From positions 1 to 5,430 of the forward strand of contig JAUWZG010000066.1 in NCBI GenBank assembly GCA_030615425.1: DNA of 5,430 bases, in the 5' to 3' direction. Positions within the stretch are counted from its first letter, which is position 1. The number at the start of each line of letters is the position of its first letter. A program made the translations under genes and the position numbers. This DNA comes from Dehalococcoidia bacterium. GTDB taxonomy: Bacteria; Chloroflexota; Dehalococcoidia; Dehalococcoidales; BS750m-G39. The notes under the pieces were generated by a model. The model was not told the DNA's origin, made no database searches, and worked only from the letters and a program-made list of their open reading frames with translations. Positions 1-5,223 of the stretch are shown here, in pieces.

Positions 1-2
1 GT

Positions 3-728
3 ATAGCTACCTACCGGGGTCTGCCGGTAAGCATAACCCATAGTTTTATTACCGCCTTGGCTACCGCCGGGATAGCCTTGGCTGGTGCTGATGCGGTGAT
101 ATGGGGTTGGGGTTCCCGTTTGTCACAGACGCTGTCAGCAGTGGTTACTGCTCCCGTCCTCGGTTTTATTGGTGGCTTTGTGCTGATGATTGTCCTGTTC
201 TGGCTCTTCCGGCGGAGTGCTCCGGCACGGATGAGGGTTGTTTTTAGTCGTTTGCAATGGCTTACTGCTGCCTTTTTGGCTTATAGCCATGGCAAGAATG
301 ACGGTCAGATGCCCATAGGTGTTATTACTATGGCGCTGGTGATTTACACCGGTCAAACTGGCCTTTGGGATAATATCCCGTGGTGGGTAATCAGCATATC
401 AGCCTTAGCCATTAGCTCAGGGATGGCTATCGGTGGCTGGCGGGTTATTAAAACGTTGGGATTTAGGGTCACCGCTCTGCAACCGATTCATGGCTTTGCT
501 GCTAATTTCTCAGCGGCTACAGTTATTGAGGTAGCCTCACAGCTGGGTATCCCGGTGAGCACCACCCATTGTGCCAGTTCAGCTATTATGGGGATAGGTG
601 CTACCAAGCGACTTTCTGCGGTGCGCTGGGGGGTAGCAGGCAATATCGTCGCTGCCTGGATACTTACTTTCCCCATCTGCGGGGCGCTGGGGTATTTGTT
701 TGCCTGGTTGCTGGGGATGGTATTCTAA
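3..728 (+). CDS. PiT-family inorganic phosphate transporter, C-terminal part (5' end outside window)
   Basis: This is an integral membrane protein that would move inorganic phosphate with a cation (PF01384 family). The frame is open to the left edge, so the TTG at 57 is an internal Leu codon and not the start; 241 residues are visible. Two copies of the family's Pro-Val-Ser-x-Thr-His signature can be seen: GLPVSITHS at visible residues 6-14 and GIPVSTTHC at 182-190, as expected for the two inverted halves of the fold. The SHGKNDGQ segment (95-102) corresponds to the conserved SHGxND motif of the second half. Hydrophobic stretches suited to membrane helices lie around 47-69, 85-117, 125-146, 162-182 and 208-239. 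Oddities are Ile for Ser/Thr in the first signature, and Lys and Gly in the SHGKNDGQ motif where Ala is common at both sites. The family call is secure; substrate (phosphate rather than sulfate) is inferred from the family. Confidence 0.9.
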   Translation: MATYRGLPVSITHSFITALATAGIALAGADAVIWGWGSRLSQTLSAVVTAPVLGFIGGFVLMIVLFWLFRRSAPARMRVVFSRLQWLTAAFLAYSHGKNDGQMPIGVITMALVIYTGQTGLWDNIPWWVISISALAISSGMAIGGWRVIKTLGFRVTALQPIHGFAANFSAATVIEVASQLGIPVSTTHCASSAIMGIGATKRLSAVRWGVAGNIVAAWILTFPICGALGYLFAWLLGMVF

Positions 729-733
729 TCGGC

Positions 734-1369
734 TTAGAAACTGATTTCCCTGGGAATTACTCGGTGCTTTTCGGCAGTAATGATAGCCTCAATGGCTGAT
801 ACCGCCAGGTCGATTTCATCCCGTTTGTTCACTACTACATAGTCAAACAAGGGTAATTGCTTTATTTCCTCCTCGGCAGTTTTTATGCGTAGGTCTAGGT
901 CGAAGTGCGATTCAGTATGGCGGTCTTCGAGCCTGGCGGCAAGTTCCTCCATTGACGGGGGCATGAGGAAGATAAATACTGCCTGAGGTAGGATTTTTTT
1001 AATGGTAGCTGCTCCTTGGATGTCAATCTTTACTATTATATCTCGGTCCCGCTCCAGGGCTTGCTTGACTGGCTGCTTGGGCACGCCATACCAGTTACCG
1101 TAGACATTTGCCCATTCTAGTAGCTCTTTGTTTTTAATCATCCTCTGGAAACTCTCCGGGGAGACAAAGTGGTAGGCTACATTATTTTTTTCCTTAGCCC
1201 GCTGAGGGCGTGTGGTTACCGTGGTAATAAATTCAACAGGGTAGCCCGATTTTTTCAGTCGGCTTAAAACGGTGTCCTTCCCCGCTCCGGAGGGACCGGA
1301 GAGGACTATAAGTAGTTGTTTTGACGGAAGGTTAAATGGGGGCTCACTTTTAAGGCTCGTCTTTTTCAT
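734..1369 (-). CDS. gmk: guanylate kinase
   Basis: Cytoplasmic enzyme that phosphorylates GMP (and dGMP) to GDP with ATP in purine nucleotide synthesis. From the ATG at 1369 it is 211 residues, the usual length. The ATP-binding P-loop GPSGAGKDT lies at 25-33. The GMP-binding segment TTRPQR is at 52-57, followed by YHFVS near 66-70. [16 protein letters not shown] (about 82-97) matches the family's E-W-A-x-V-x-G-N-x-Y-G region, and DIQGA is at 116-120. The stretch [13 protein letters not shown] near 135-147 and FDYVVVN near 175-181 are also typical. A GTG directly before the ATG (1370-1372) could be the start instead; an in-frame TAA lies a few codons further upstream. No good Shine-Dalgarno precedes either start, so translation may be coupled to remA, whose 3' end it overlaps by 20-23 bases. 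The stop is 5 bases from the stop of the converging transporter gene. Confidence 0.96.
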   Translation of the reverse strand: MKKTSLKSEPPFNLPSKQLLIVLSGPSGAGKDTVLSRLKKSGYPVEFITTVTTRPQRAKEKNNVAYHFVSPESFQRMIKNKELLEWANVYGNWYGVPKQPVKQALERDRDIIVKIDIQGAATIKKILPQAVFIFLMPPSMEELAARLEDRHTESHFDLDLRIKTAEEEIKQLPLFDYVVVNKRDEIDLAVSAIEAIITAEKHRVIPREISF

Positions 1370-1643
1370 CACTTGGCTCTGGTCTTAGCACTGGACCTCC
1401 TCGGCCGGCTTGTAATCTGCCAGTAATGGTTTCCGGGGCGAGGGCAGCCAGAATAATATGCCCGCTATCGGTGAAGATAACTGCCTTGGTTCTTCTGCCA
1501 TTGGTCATGTCAATTAGTAGCCCCTTCTTTTTACCTTCCTGGATGGTGCGTTTGGTGGGTGCGGAATTTGGCGAGGCTATGGCAATAACTCTATTCATGG
1601 CTAGTATATTGCCAAATCCGATATGAATAAGTTCGGCGACCAT
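1350..1643 (-). CDS. remA: RemA/DUF370 family regulatory protein
   Basis: Small DNA-binding protein of the RemA (DUF370, UPF0296) family, known in Bacillus subtilis as an activator of matrix and osmoprotection genes; its targets here are unknown. From the ATG at 1643 it has 97 residues. The family core is clear: [16 protein letters not shown] (7-22), SPNSAPTKR (24-32), [15 protein letters not shown] (41-55) and [14 protein letters not shown] near 69-82. Arg18, Pro29, Arg50 and Arg51 fall at the positions reported as functionally important in the Bacillus protein (from memory). A GTG three codons upstream (1650-1652) is possible, but the ATG has a GAGGTG ribosome binding site 6 bases ahead of it, which overlaps that GTG. 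A hydrophilic tail of about 15 residues follows the core and its codons overlap the start of gmk. The remA-gmk order is common in bacteria; yicC, often found upstream, is absent here, as is rpoZ downstream of gmk. Confidence 0.93.
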   Translation of the reverse strand: MVAELIHIGFGNILAMNRVIAIASPNSAPTKRTIQEGKKKGLLIDMTNGRRTKAVIFTDSGHIILAALAPETITGRLQAGRGGPVLRPEPSDEKDEP

Positions 1644-1775
1644 TCTTAACACCTCAGAAGATTACTTTTATTGCTATAAGTCTAGACCTTTATTGTGGGA
1701 GCAGGAAATGTCCGGTAATCAAATTTACAAATTGGCGCAGCCTATCACCCCTTTCTCTTTTAAGTTGCGGTGCTT

Positions 1776-1800
1776 ATTATCATATACCCTTAATGATAAT
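1776..1800. promoter_or_regulatory. inverted repeat, possible operator
   Basis: ATTATCAT (1776-1783) and ATGATAAT (1793-1800) are perfect 8-base inverted copies with a 9-base spacer. The repeat lies between the -35 and -10 elements of the candidate remA promoter and covers its -10 box, a position suited to a dimeric repressor. No regulator is known for it, and AT-rich sequence makes such repeats easier to find by chance. Confidence 0.35.
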
Positions 1801-1807
1801 TAGGCAA
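1779..1807 (-). promoter_or_regulatory. candidate sigma-70 promoter for remA-gmk
   Basis: Read on the minus strand, TTGCCT (1807-1802) and TATGAT (1784-1779) are separated by exactly 17 bases. They match the -35 consensus at 4 of 6 and the -10 consensus at 5 of 6. Transcription would start near 1772, giving a leader of about 130 bases before the remA ATG. The region is AT-rich, so chance matches are possible. Confidence 0.4.
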
Positions 1808-1829
1808 CAGGTTTTATGGCTAAAATGAC

Positions 1830-1858
1830 TTGAATTTTTTGGCATTTGGTGATATTCT
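1830..1858 (+). promoter_or_regulatory. candidate sigma-70 promoter for nfnAB
   Basis: TTGAAT (1830-1835) and TATTCT (1853-1858) are 17 bases apart, each matching consensus at 4 of 6, and a TG one base ahead of the -10 (1850-1851) gives it an extended -10 form. Transcription would begin near 1865, about 110 bases before the nfnA start. The call rests on sequence pattern only. Confidence 0.4.
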
Positions 1859-1875
1859 GTTTTTATGGATTGAAT

Positions 1876-1962
1876 ATGCATGAGCAGTTATCACCGCTGA
1901 GGAATGGAGCTATTTCTGAAGAGGTAATTTCGGAGATAGCCTTTTTAGTTTATCTAAGTTGA
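1876..1962 (+). CDS. possible short leader ORF upstream of nfnA (28 aa)
   Basis: A small open frame begins MHEQLSPLRNG and ends with SEIAFLVYLS before a TGA at 1960-1962. It would begin about 11 bases after the predicted nfnAB transcription start. Its TGA overlaps the GAGGTG ribosome binding site of nfnA, an arrangement that could couple the two. It is in the same frame as nfnA, so the single TGA is all that separates them (the nfnA start is 4 codons further on). Only a weak GGA precedes the ATG. I do not recognise the peptide; it may simply be untranslated leader. Confidence 0.2.
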   Translation: MHEQLSPLRNGAISEEVISEIAFLVYLS

Positions 1963-1974
1963 GGTGAGCAGCCG

Positions 1975-2808
1975 TTGTATAAGATTTTACTAAAGCAAGA
2001 CCTGGTGCCCAGCATTCATCTTTTCCAGGTTGCGGCGCCGCTGGTAGCGGAGAAGGCTCAGGCAGGGCAGTTTGTCGTCATCAGGATTGACGAAATAGGT
2101 GAGCGTATTCCGCTGACCATTGCTGATTGGGACGAGAGTGAGGGTAGTGTTACCATCGTCTTTATGGAGGTGGGAACAACCACCGCCAGGCTGGCATTAC
2201 TTAAGGCCGGTGAGGCTATAGCTGATTTTGTGGGGCCGCTTGGTTTACCGGCGCATATTGCGAAGTTTGGCACTGTAGTTTGTGTCGCCGGAGGAGTTGG
2301 GGTTGCCCCCATAGCCCCTATTGCCCGGGCATTGAAGAGTGCCGGGAATAAGATTATCTCTATTTTGGGAGCACGGAGCCAAGATCTGCTCTTCTGGGAG
2401 GATAAGCTGGGCAGCGTCAGCGACCAGCTAATAGTTACTACTGATGATGGCTCTTACGGTCGCAAGGGGGTGGTAACTGAGCCGTTAAGAGAGCTACTGG
2501 AAAGCGGGGAAAAGATTAGCCGGGTTATTGCCATTGGGCCGAGTATCATGATGAAATTTTGTGCTAAAACCACCGAGCCCTTTGGGGTTAAGACCATTGT
2601 CAGCCTGAACCCGATAATGGTTGATGGCACCGGTATGTGTGGTTGCTGCCGGGTATCAGTTGGCGGTGAGACCAAGTTTGCCTGTGTTGATGGCCCTGAT
2701 TTTGACGGGCATCAGGTAGACTGGGATCTGCTCTTTGCCCGCCAGCGTATTTACCTTGATGAAGAGAAGCGTTCTTTTGAGCAATGGCAGAAAAGCCATT
2801 CGTCTTGA
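1975..2808 (+). CDS. nfnA: NfnA-type ferredoxin-NADP reductase subunit alpha (SudB-like FAD/NAD/[2Fe-2S] protein)
   Basis: Small subunit of an NADH-dependent reduced ferredoxin:NADP oxidoreductase, a soluble electron-bifurcating complex; the same family is annotated as sulfide dehydrogenase beta (SudB). The 277 residues match the family length. An FAD-binding barrel occupies about 1-95, with ERIPLTI at 43-49 as the flavin motif. The nucleotide-binding domain covers about 97-205 and starts with VAGGVGVAPIAPIARAL (104-120). The [2Fe-2S] end lies at about 210-250, including VDGTGMCGCCRVSVGG (216-231). Cys222, Cys225 and Cys237 are the expected ligands, and Asp217 is a candidate for the aspartate ligand reported in NfnA structures. 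Cys224, where Ala is usual, is an extra cysteine. The start is TTG, chosen because GAGGTG sits 8 bases before it, a TGA lies in frame just upstream, and the family begins at this point. nfnB follows after 11 bases. Confidence 0.88.
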   Translation: MYKILLKQDLVPSIHLFQVAAPLVAEKAQAGQFVVIRIDEIGERIPLTIADWDESEGSVTIVFMEVGTTTARLALLKAGEAIADFVGPLGLPAHIAKFGTVVCVAGGVGVAPIAPIARALKSAGNKIISILGARSQDLLFWEDKLGSVSDQLIVTTDDGSYGRKGVVTEPLRELLESGEKISRVIAIGPSIMMKFCAKTTEPFGVKTIVSLNPIMVDGTGMCGCCRVSVGGETKFACVDGPDFDGHQVDWDLLFARQRIYLDEEKRSFEQWQKSHSS

Positions 2809-2816
2809 GGTGAGGG
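2806..2816 (+). promoter_or_regulatory. ribosome binding site of nfnB
   Basis: TGAGGTGAGGG overlaps the TGA stop of nfnA and lies a few bases before the nfnB ATG at 2820. It is a strong Shine-Dalgarno and suggests coupled translation of the two subunits. The nfnA site at 1960-1968 has the same TGAGGTGAG sequence. Confidence 0.7.
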
Positions 2817-2819
2817 TAT

Positions 2820-4214
2820 ATGGCGAAACTTAATCTTAACCGAGTGCCAATGCCCAGGCAGGACCCCAAAAAACGGGGCAAAAACTTTGACGAGGTTGCT
2901 TTAGGTTACAGCTTGAAGCAGGCTAAGGAAGAGGCAAGCCGCTGTATCCAGTGTCCCAGGCGTGCCTGTGTTGATGGCTGCCCGGTGGAGATAGACATTC
3001 CCGGCTTTATCAAGGCTATCGGCGATGGTGATATGCCGGAGGCGGTGCAGATACTCAAGAGCAAAAACGCCCTGCCCGGCATCTGCGGACGGGTCTGCCC
3101 CCAGGAGACTCAGTGTGAAGAAACTTGTTCACTGGCTAAGAAGGACGCTCCCATTGCTATCGGTCGTCTGGAGCGGTTTGTCGCTGACTGGGAGCGGGCT
3201 AATATGGGGGTGGCGAAACCGGTAGACCCGCCTAAGCCCACCGGAAAGCGGGTGGCAGTGGTTGGCTCAGGGCCAGCCGGATTAACTGCGGCGGCTGATT
3301 TGGCTAAGCTGGGGCACAGCGTTACCATCTTTGAGGCACTGCATGTGCCTGGCGGGGTGCTGACGTATGGCATCCCCGAGTTCAGGTTACCCAAGGAGAT
3401 TGTGCAGGCTGAGGTTGACTATGTCGTCTCTTTGGGGGCGAGGCTGGAACTGGATGCGGTGGTGGGCAAATTGGCCACGGTGGACGAGTTACTGAATAAT
3501 GGTTATCATGCCGTTTTCCTTGGCACCGGGGCCGGTGCACCTATGTTCATGAATATCCCCGGTGAGAACCTTAACGGCATATATTCGGCGAATGAATTCC
3601 TGACTCGGGTCAATCTGATGAAGGCATACTGCTTTCCGGAATATGATACCCCGGTAAAGATTGGGCGGAGGGTGGTGGTGATTGGTGGTGGCAATGTGGC
3701 TATGGATTCAGCCCGGTGTGCCCTCAGGCTTGGTGCTGATAAGGTTTATATTGTCTATCGTCGCTCAGAGGCGGAAATGCCCGCCCGCCGTGAGGAAGTG
3801 GAAAATGCCATGGAGGAGGGCATTGAGTTTAAGCTGCTGACCAATCCCAAGCAGATGCTGGGCGATGAGCAGAACTGGGTGGTTGGCATTGAGTGCTACG
3901 AGATGGAGCTGGGCGAGCCTGATGACAGCGGCCGGCGCCGCCCTATTGTCAAGGAAGGGAGCGAATTCACCATTGATGTCGATATGGTGGTAGAAGCTCT
4001 GGGCACTCGCCCCAATCCTCTAGTTGCCTCCACCACCGAAGGTCTGAAGACAACCAGGTGGGGCACATTGGTGGCTGACGAGGAGACGGGCAAGACGGTA
4101 AAAGATAAGGTATGGGCTGGTGGCGATATAGTTACCGGTGCCGCCACCGTAATTAGCGCTATGGGCGCTGGCAAACGGGCTGCGGCGGATATAGATGAGT
4201 ATTTGAGGGGATAG
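2820..4214 (+). CDS. nfnB: NfnB-type ferredoxin-NADP reductase subunit beta (GltD/SudA-like)
   Basis: Large subunit partner of nfnA. In the family it carries the bifurcating FAD and two [4Fe-4S] clusters and binds NADP(H), so reduced ferredoxin and NADH together reduce NADP+. Databases often label such proteins homotetrameric glutamate synthase (GltA) or SudA. Its 464 residues fit the usual length. Eight N-terminal cysteines (42, 45, 50, 54 and 89, 93, 99, 103) would bind the two clusters, and the second group has the PQETQCE stretch where NfnB structures show a Glu ligand. A first dinucleotide fold, GSGPAG at 149-154, with VPGGVLTYGIPEFRLPK at 176-192, binds FAD. A second, VVVIGGGNVAMDSAR at 285-299, plus YRRSEAEMPARREEV at 313-327, binds NADP(H). 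GGDIVTGAATVISAMGAGK at 434-452 closes the FAD site. With nfnA directly upstream, NfnAB is preferred over a GltD; no large glutamate synthase subunit is nearby. Confidence 0.9.
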   Translation: MAKLNLNRVPMPRQDPKKRGKNFDEVALGYSLKQAKEEASRCIQCPRRACVDGCPVEIDIPGFIKAIGDGDMPEAVQILKSKNALPGICGRVCPQETQCEETCSLAKKDAPIAIGRLERFVADWERANMGVAKPVDPPKPTGKRVAVVGSGPAGLTAAADLAKLGHSVTIFEALHVPGGVLTYGIPEFRLPKEIVQAEVDYVVSLGARLELDAVVGKLATVDELLNNGYHAVFLGTGAGAPMFMNIPGENLNGIYSANEFLTRVNLMKAYCFPEYDTPVKIGRRVVVIGGGNVAMDSARCALRLGADKVYIVYRRSEAEMPARREEVENAMEEGIEFKLLTNPKQMLGDEQNWVVGIECYEMELGEPDDSGRRRPIVKEGSEFTIDVDMVVEALGTRPNPLVASTTEGLKTTRWGTLVADEETGKTVKDKVWAGGDIVTGAATVISAMGAGKRAAADIDEYLRG

Positions 4215-4263
4215 GAGTTCTGCTTAGCTCGCTTTAAGTTGATATATTCACATTGCAAGGGTC

Positions 4264-4512
4264 TTAAGACAGTAAGGCACCACACGAAGGACATTTTGCT
4301 GATCCACCAACAACACTCATAAGACCAATCCGCGTACCGCATTTAGAGCAATTCACATTGGCTATTACATGTATTTCTGGATTCTTTCCCGCCGCTATCA
4401 TTGGCTTTCCACAACTAGGGCACTTAACAGGCCCTCCAACTGAAGCAGCTACCCCAATCGTTACATTACAAGCGGGACAATAAGCACCTATGAACACCTC
4501 TCCTTCACTCAT
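4264..4512 (-). CDS. hypothetical protein with two tandem zinc-ribbon motifs
   Basis: I do not recognise the family. The 82 residues hold two copies of the same unit: CPAC at 12-15 with CPSC at 31-34, and CSKC at 55-58 with CPSC at 74-77. Both units have CxxC-15 residues-CxxC spacing, and the stretch between pairs is alike (VGGPVKCPSCG versus VGGSAKCPSCG), which points to internal duplication. Each unit should bind one zinc ion. There is no signal peptide or membrane segment. The ATG at 4512 follows AGGAGGT by 5 bases, a very strong site, and overlaps the end of the upstream gene by 8 bases. Binding to nucleic acid or protein are both possible; the sequence does not decide. Confidence 0.8.
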   Translation of the reverse strand: MSEGEVFIGAYCPACNVTIGVAASVGGPVKCPSCGKPMIAAGKNPEIHVIANVNCSKCGTRIGLMSVVGGSAKCPSCGALLS

Positions 4513-4963
4513 CTTTTACCTCCTTTTTCCTGCGCCCGATTTCTAGGCCAGTTATTCTCTTAGCATTTTCGCCGGATGCCCTAATTCGCGTTCCAGGCTT
4601 TAATTCAACCTGTCCCGCATCTTCCCCAATTGAAACCCCAGTAATTTCGTCGACCCCTCTGCCAAATGCTTCAATTTCTCCACAAACCACACACTGCTGA
4701 ACTGGCAGCTTCTTTTGCGCGGTCAAAGCTGCTTGAGCTAGAGCCTCATCAATTTTACAGACTAGGTCAAGTATGATTTCCTGCTCAATTCGCACACGCT
4801 CGGTATCAATAGCATCTTGGCTACCAATAAAAAGCTGTCCGAGGCTTCCAATTGGGTCTTTAACACATCCAAACAGTGCCTTCAGTGCATTCCGAGTGAT
4901 TACTTTGCGCTTTCGCTTCCTCAGTGCGTCTAGGATAGCTTCTTCAACCTCTTCTCTATTCAT
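4505..4963 (-). CDS. hypothetical protein with a CxxC pair (152 aa)
   Basis: I do not recognise this protein. The N-terminal part (1-85) looks helical: a basic stretch RKRKRK near 15-20, then a charged helix-rich region rich in Ile, Leu, Glu and Ala (about 52-82). Cys91 and Cys94 form a single CxxC in QQCVVCGEIEAFG, which resembles half a zinc ribbon. The C-terminal part has two similar short pieces, ITGVSIG (107-113) and ITGLEIG (137-143), 30 residues apart, suggesting a repeated beta element, and a charged end. No signal peptide or membrane helix is evident. The ATG at 4963 has GGAGAGG 5 bases upstream and a well-formed promoter further out, so it is very probably expressed. The downstream zinc-ribbon gene overlaps its stop by 8 bases, which implies an operon and a shared role. 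Confidence 0.75.
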   Translation of the reverse strand: MNREEVEEAILDALRKRKRKVITRNALKALFGCVKDPIGSLGQLFIGSQDAIDTERVRIEQEIILDLVCKIDEALAQAALTAQKKLPVQQCVVCGEIEAFGRGVDEITGVSIGEDAGQVELKPGTRIRASGENAKRITGLEIGRRKKEVKDE

Positions 4964-4983
4964 GATGTCCTCTCCTTATAATA

Positions 4984-5011
4984 ATTATACCTCTCCATGC
5001 AGTATTTCCAA
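4984..5011 (-). promoter_or_regulatory. candidate sigma-70 promoter for the zinc-ribbon islet
   Basis: On the minus strand TTGGAA (5011-5006) and a perfect TATAAT (4989-4984) are 16 bases apart. Transcription would start near 4977, leaving a leader of about 14 bases that consists mostly of the GGAGAGG ribosome binding site (4975-4969) of the 152-aa gene. This is the best promoter match in the window. Confidence 0.6.
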
Positions 5012-5050
5012 AGGCTTTTTGCGCTTCTTTCCCCACCCCACGTCTTTATT

Positions 5051-5067
5051 CCCATACCCACCCGCCC
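5051..5067 (-). other. G-quadruplex-type motif on the minus strand
   Basis: Read on the minus strand the sequence is GGGCGGGTGGGTATGGG: four runs of three G with loops of 1, 1 and 3 bases, which satisfies the standard four-tract G-quadruplex pattern. It lies about 40 bases upstream of the -35 box of the islet promoter, on that operon's coding strand. A further C-rich run (CCCCACCCC at 5031-5039 on the plus strand) adds two more G tracts. Folding is not proven. Confidence 0.55.
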
Positions 5068-5120
5068 ATTTGGTCTGGCTCTTAACCCCCTGTTTTAAGC
5101 GGTGTTTAAAGAGGTGAAAC

Positions 5121-5130
5121 CCCTATAGGG
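5121..5130. repeat. 10-base palindrome touching the G-rich motif
   Basis: CCCTATAGGG is perfectly self-complementary, and its final GGG is the first G tract of the plus-strand quadruplex motif. It could act as a protein site or let one tract switch between structures; either is speculative. Confidence 0.3.
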
Positions 5131-5142
5131 TGGGAGGGTGGG
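5128..5142 (+). other. G-quadruplex-type motif on the plus strand, upstream of mutS
   Basis: GGGTGGGAGGGTGGG has four G3 runs separated by single-base loops, the arrangement known to give the most stable parallel quadruplexes. It ends 81 bases before the mutS ATG, on the mutS coding strand. In plus-strand RNA it could instead pair with the C-rich segment 5051-5067. Confidence 0.6.
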
Positions 5143-5157
5143 AAGTAAGAGCTAAAG

Positions 5158-5180
5158 AAACCCTCCCCCTTTTCGGGTTT
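5158..5180. repeat. short inverted repeat between islet and mutS
   Basis: AAACCC (5158-5163) and GGGTTT (5175-5180) can form a 6-bp stem with an 11-base loop. On the plus strand a T-rich stretch follows after a gap (5187-5193), so it has some likeness to a terminator or attenuator ahead of mutS, but the stem is short and the gap is poor for a true intrinsic terminator. Confidence 0.25.
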
Positions 5181-5201
5181 GCCCCTTCTTTTTAGCCCGG
5201 A

Positions 5202-5214
5202 ATTCTAGTAGAAT
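5202..5214 (+). promoter_or_regulatory. palindrome with -10-like box just before mutS
   Basis: ATTCTA and TAGAAT flank a single G as perfect inverted copies. The right half, TAGAAT (5209-5214), matches the -10 consensus at 5 of 6, but no good -35 box is found at the right distance. If used, transcription would begin at about 5221, within a few bases of the mutS start codon. Confidence 0.3.
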
Positions 5215-5223
5215 AGGCTTGAG

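Noticed and set aside
57..59. TTG at 57 as the start of the transporter gene
   Set aside because: The frame is open back to the window edge and the 18 upstream codons encode a PiT signature (LPVSITHS), so the gene begins outside the window.
746..756. TTCCCTGGGAA as a transcription terminator of the transporter gene
   Set aside because: The inverted arms are separated by one base, too short for a hairpin loop, and no T-run follows.
1743..1895. Heptamer TATCACC at 1743-1749 and 1889-1895 with its inverse at 1848-1854
   Set aside because: Seven-base matches with irregular spacing in an AT-rich region are within chance.
4223..4238. CTTA/TAAG stem between nfnB and the islet as a terminator
   Set aside because: The stem is only about four pairs plus a wobble and lacks a T-run.
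4261..4270. GTCTTAAGAC palindrome at the end of the zinc-ribbon gene as a terminator
   Set aside because: It is a perfect 10-base palindrome but leaves no loop and has no following T-run on either strand.
3896..4342. Minus-strand open frame of 148 codons
   Set aside because: It is mostly antisense to nfnB and overlaps the zinc-ribbon gene in another frame; its translation shows no family features.
4264..4963. Islet taken as horizontally acquired because of lower G+C
   Set aside because: Hand counts of sample lines gave about 42-52% G+C here against 57-67% in nfnB, but gmk lines also count near 42%, so composition does not set the islet apart.
4773..5117. Plus-strand open frame of 114 codons
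   Set aside because: It is antisense to the 152-aa gene, has low-complexity Ser/Phe/Pro-rich translation and no ribosome binding site.
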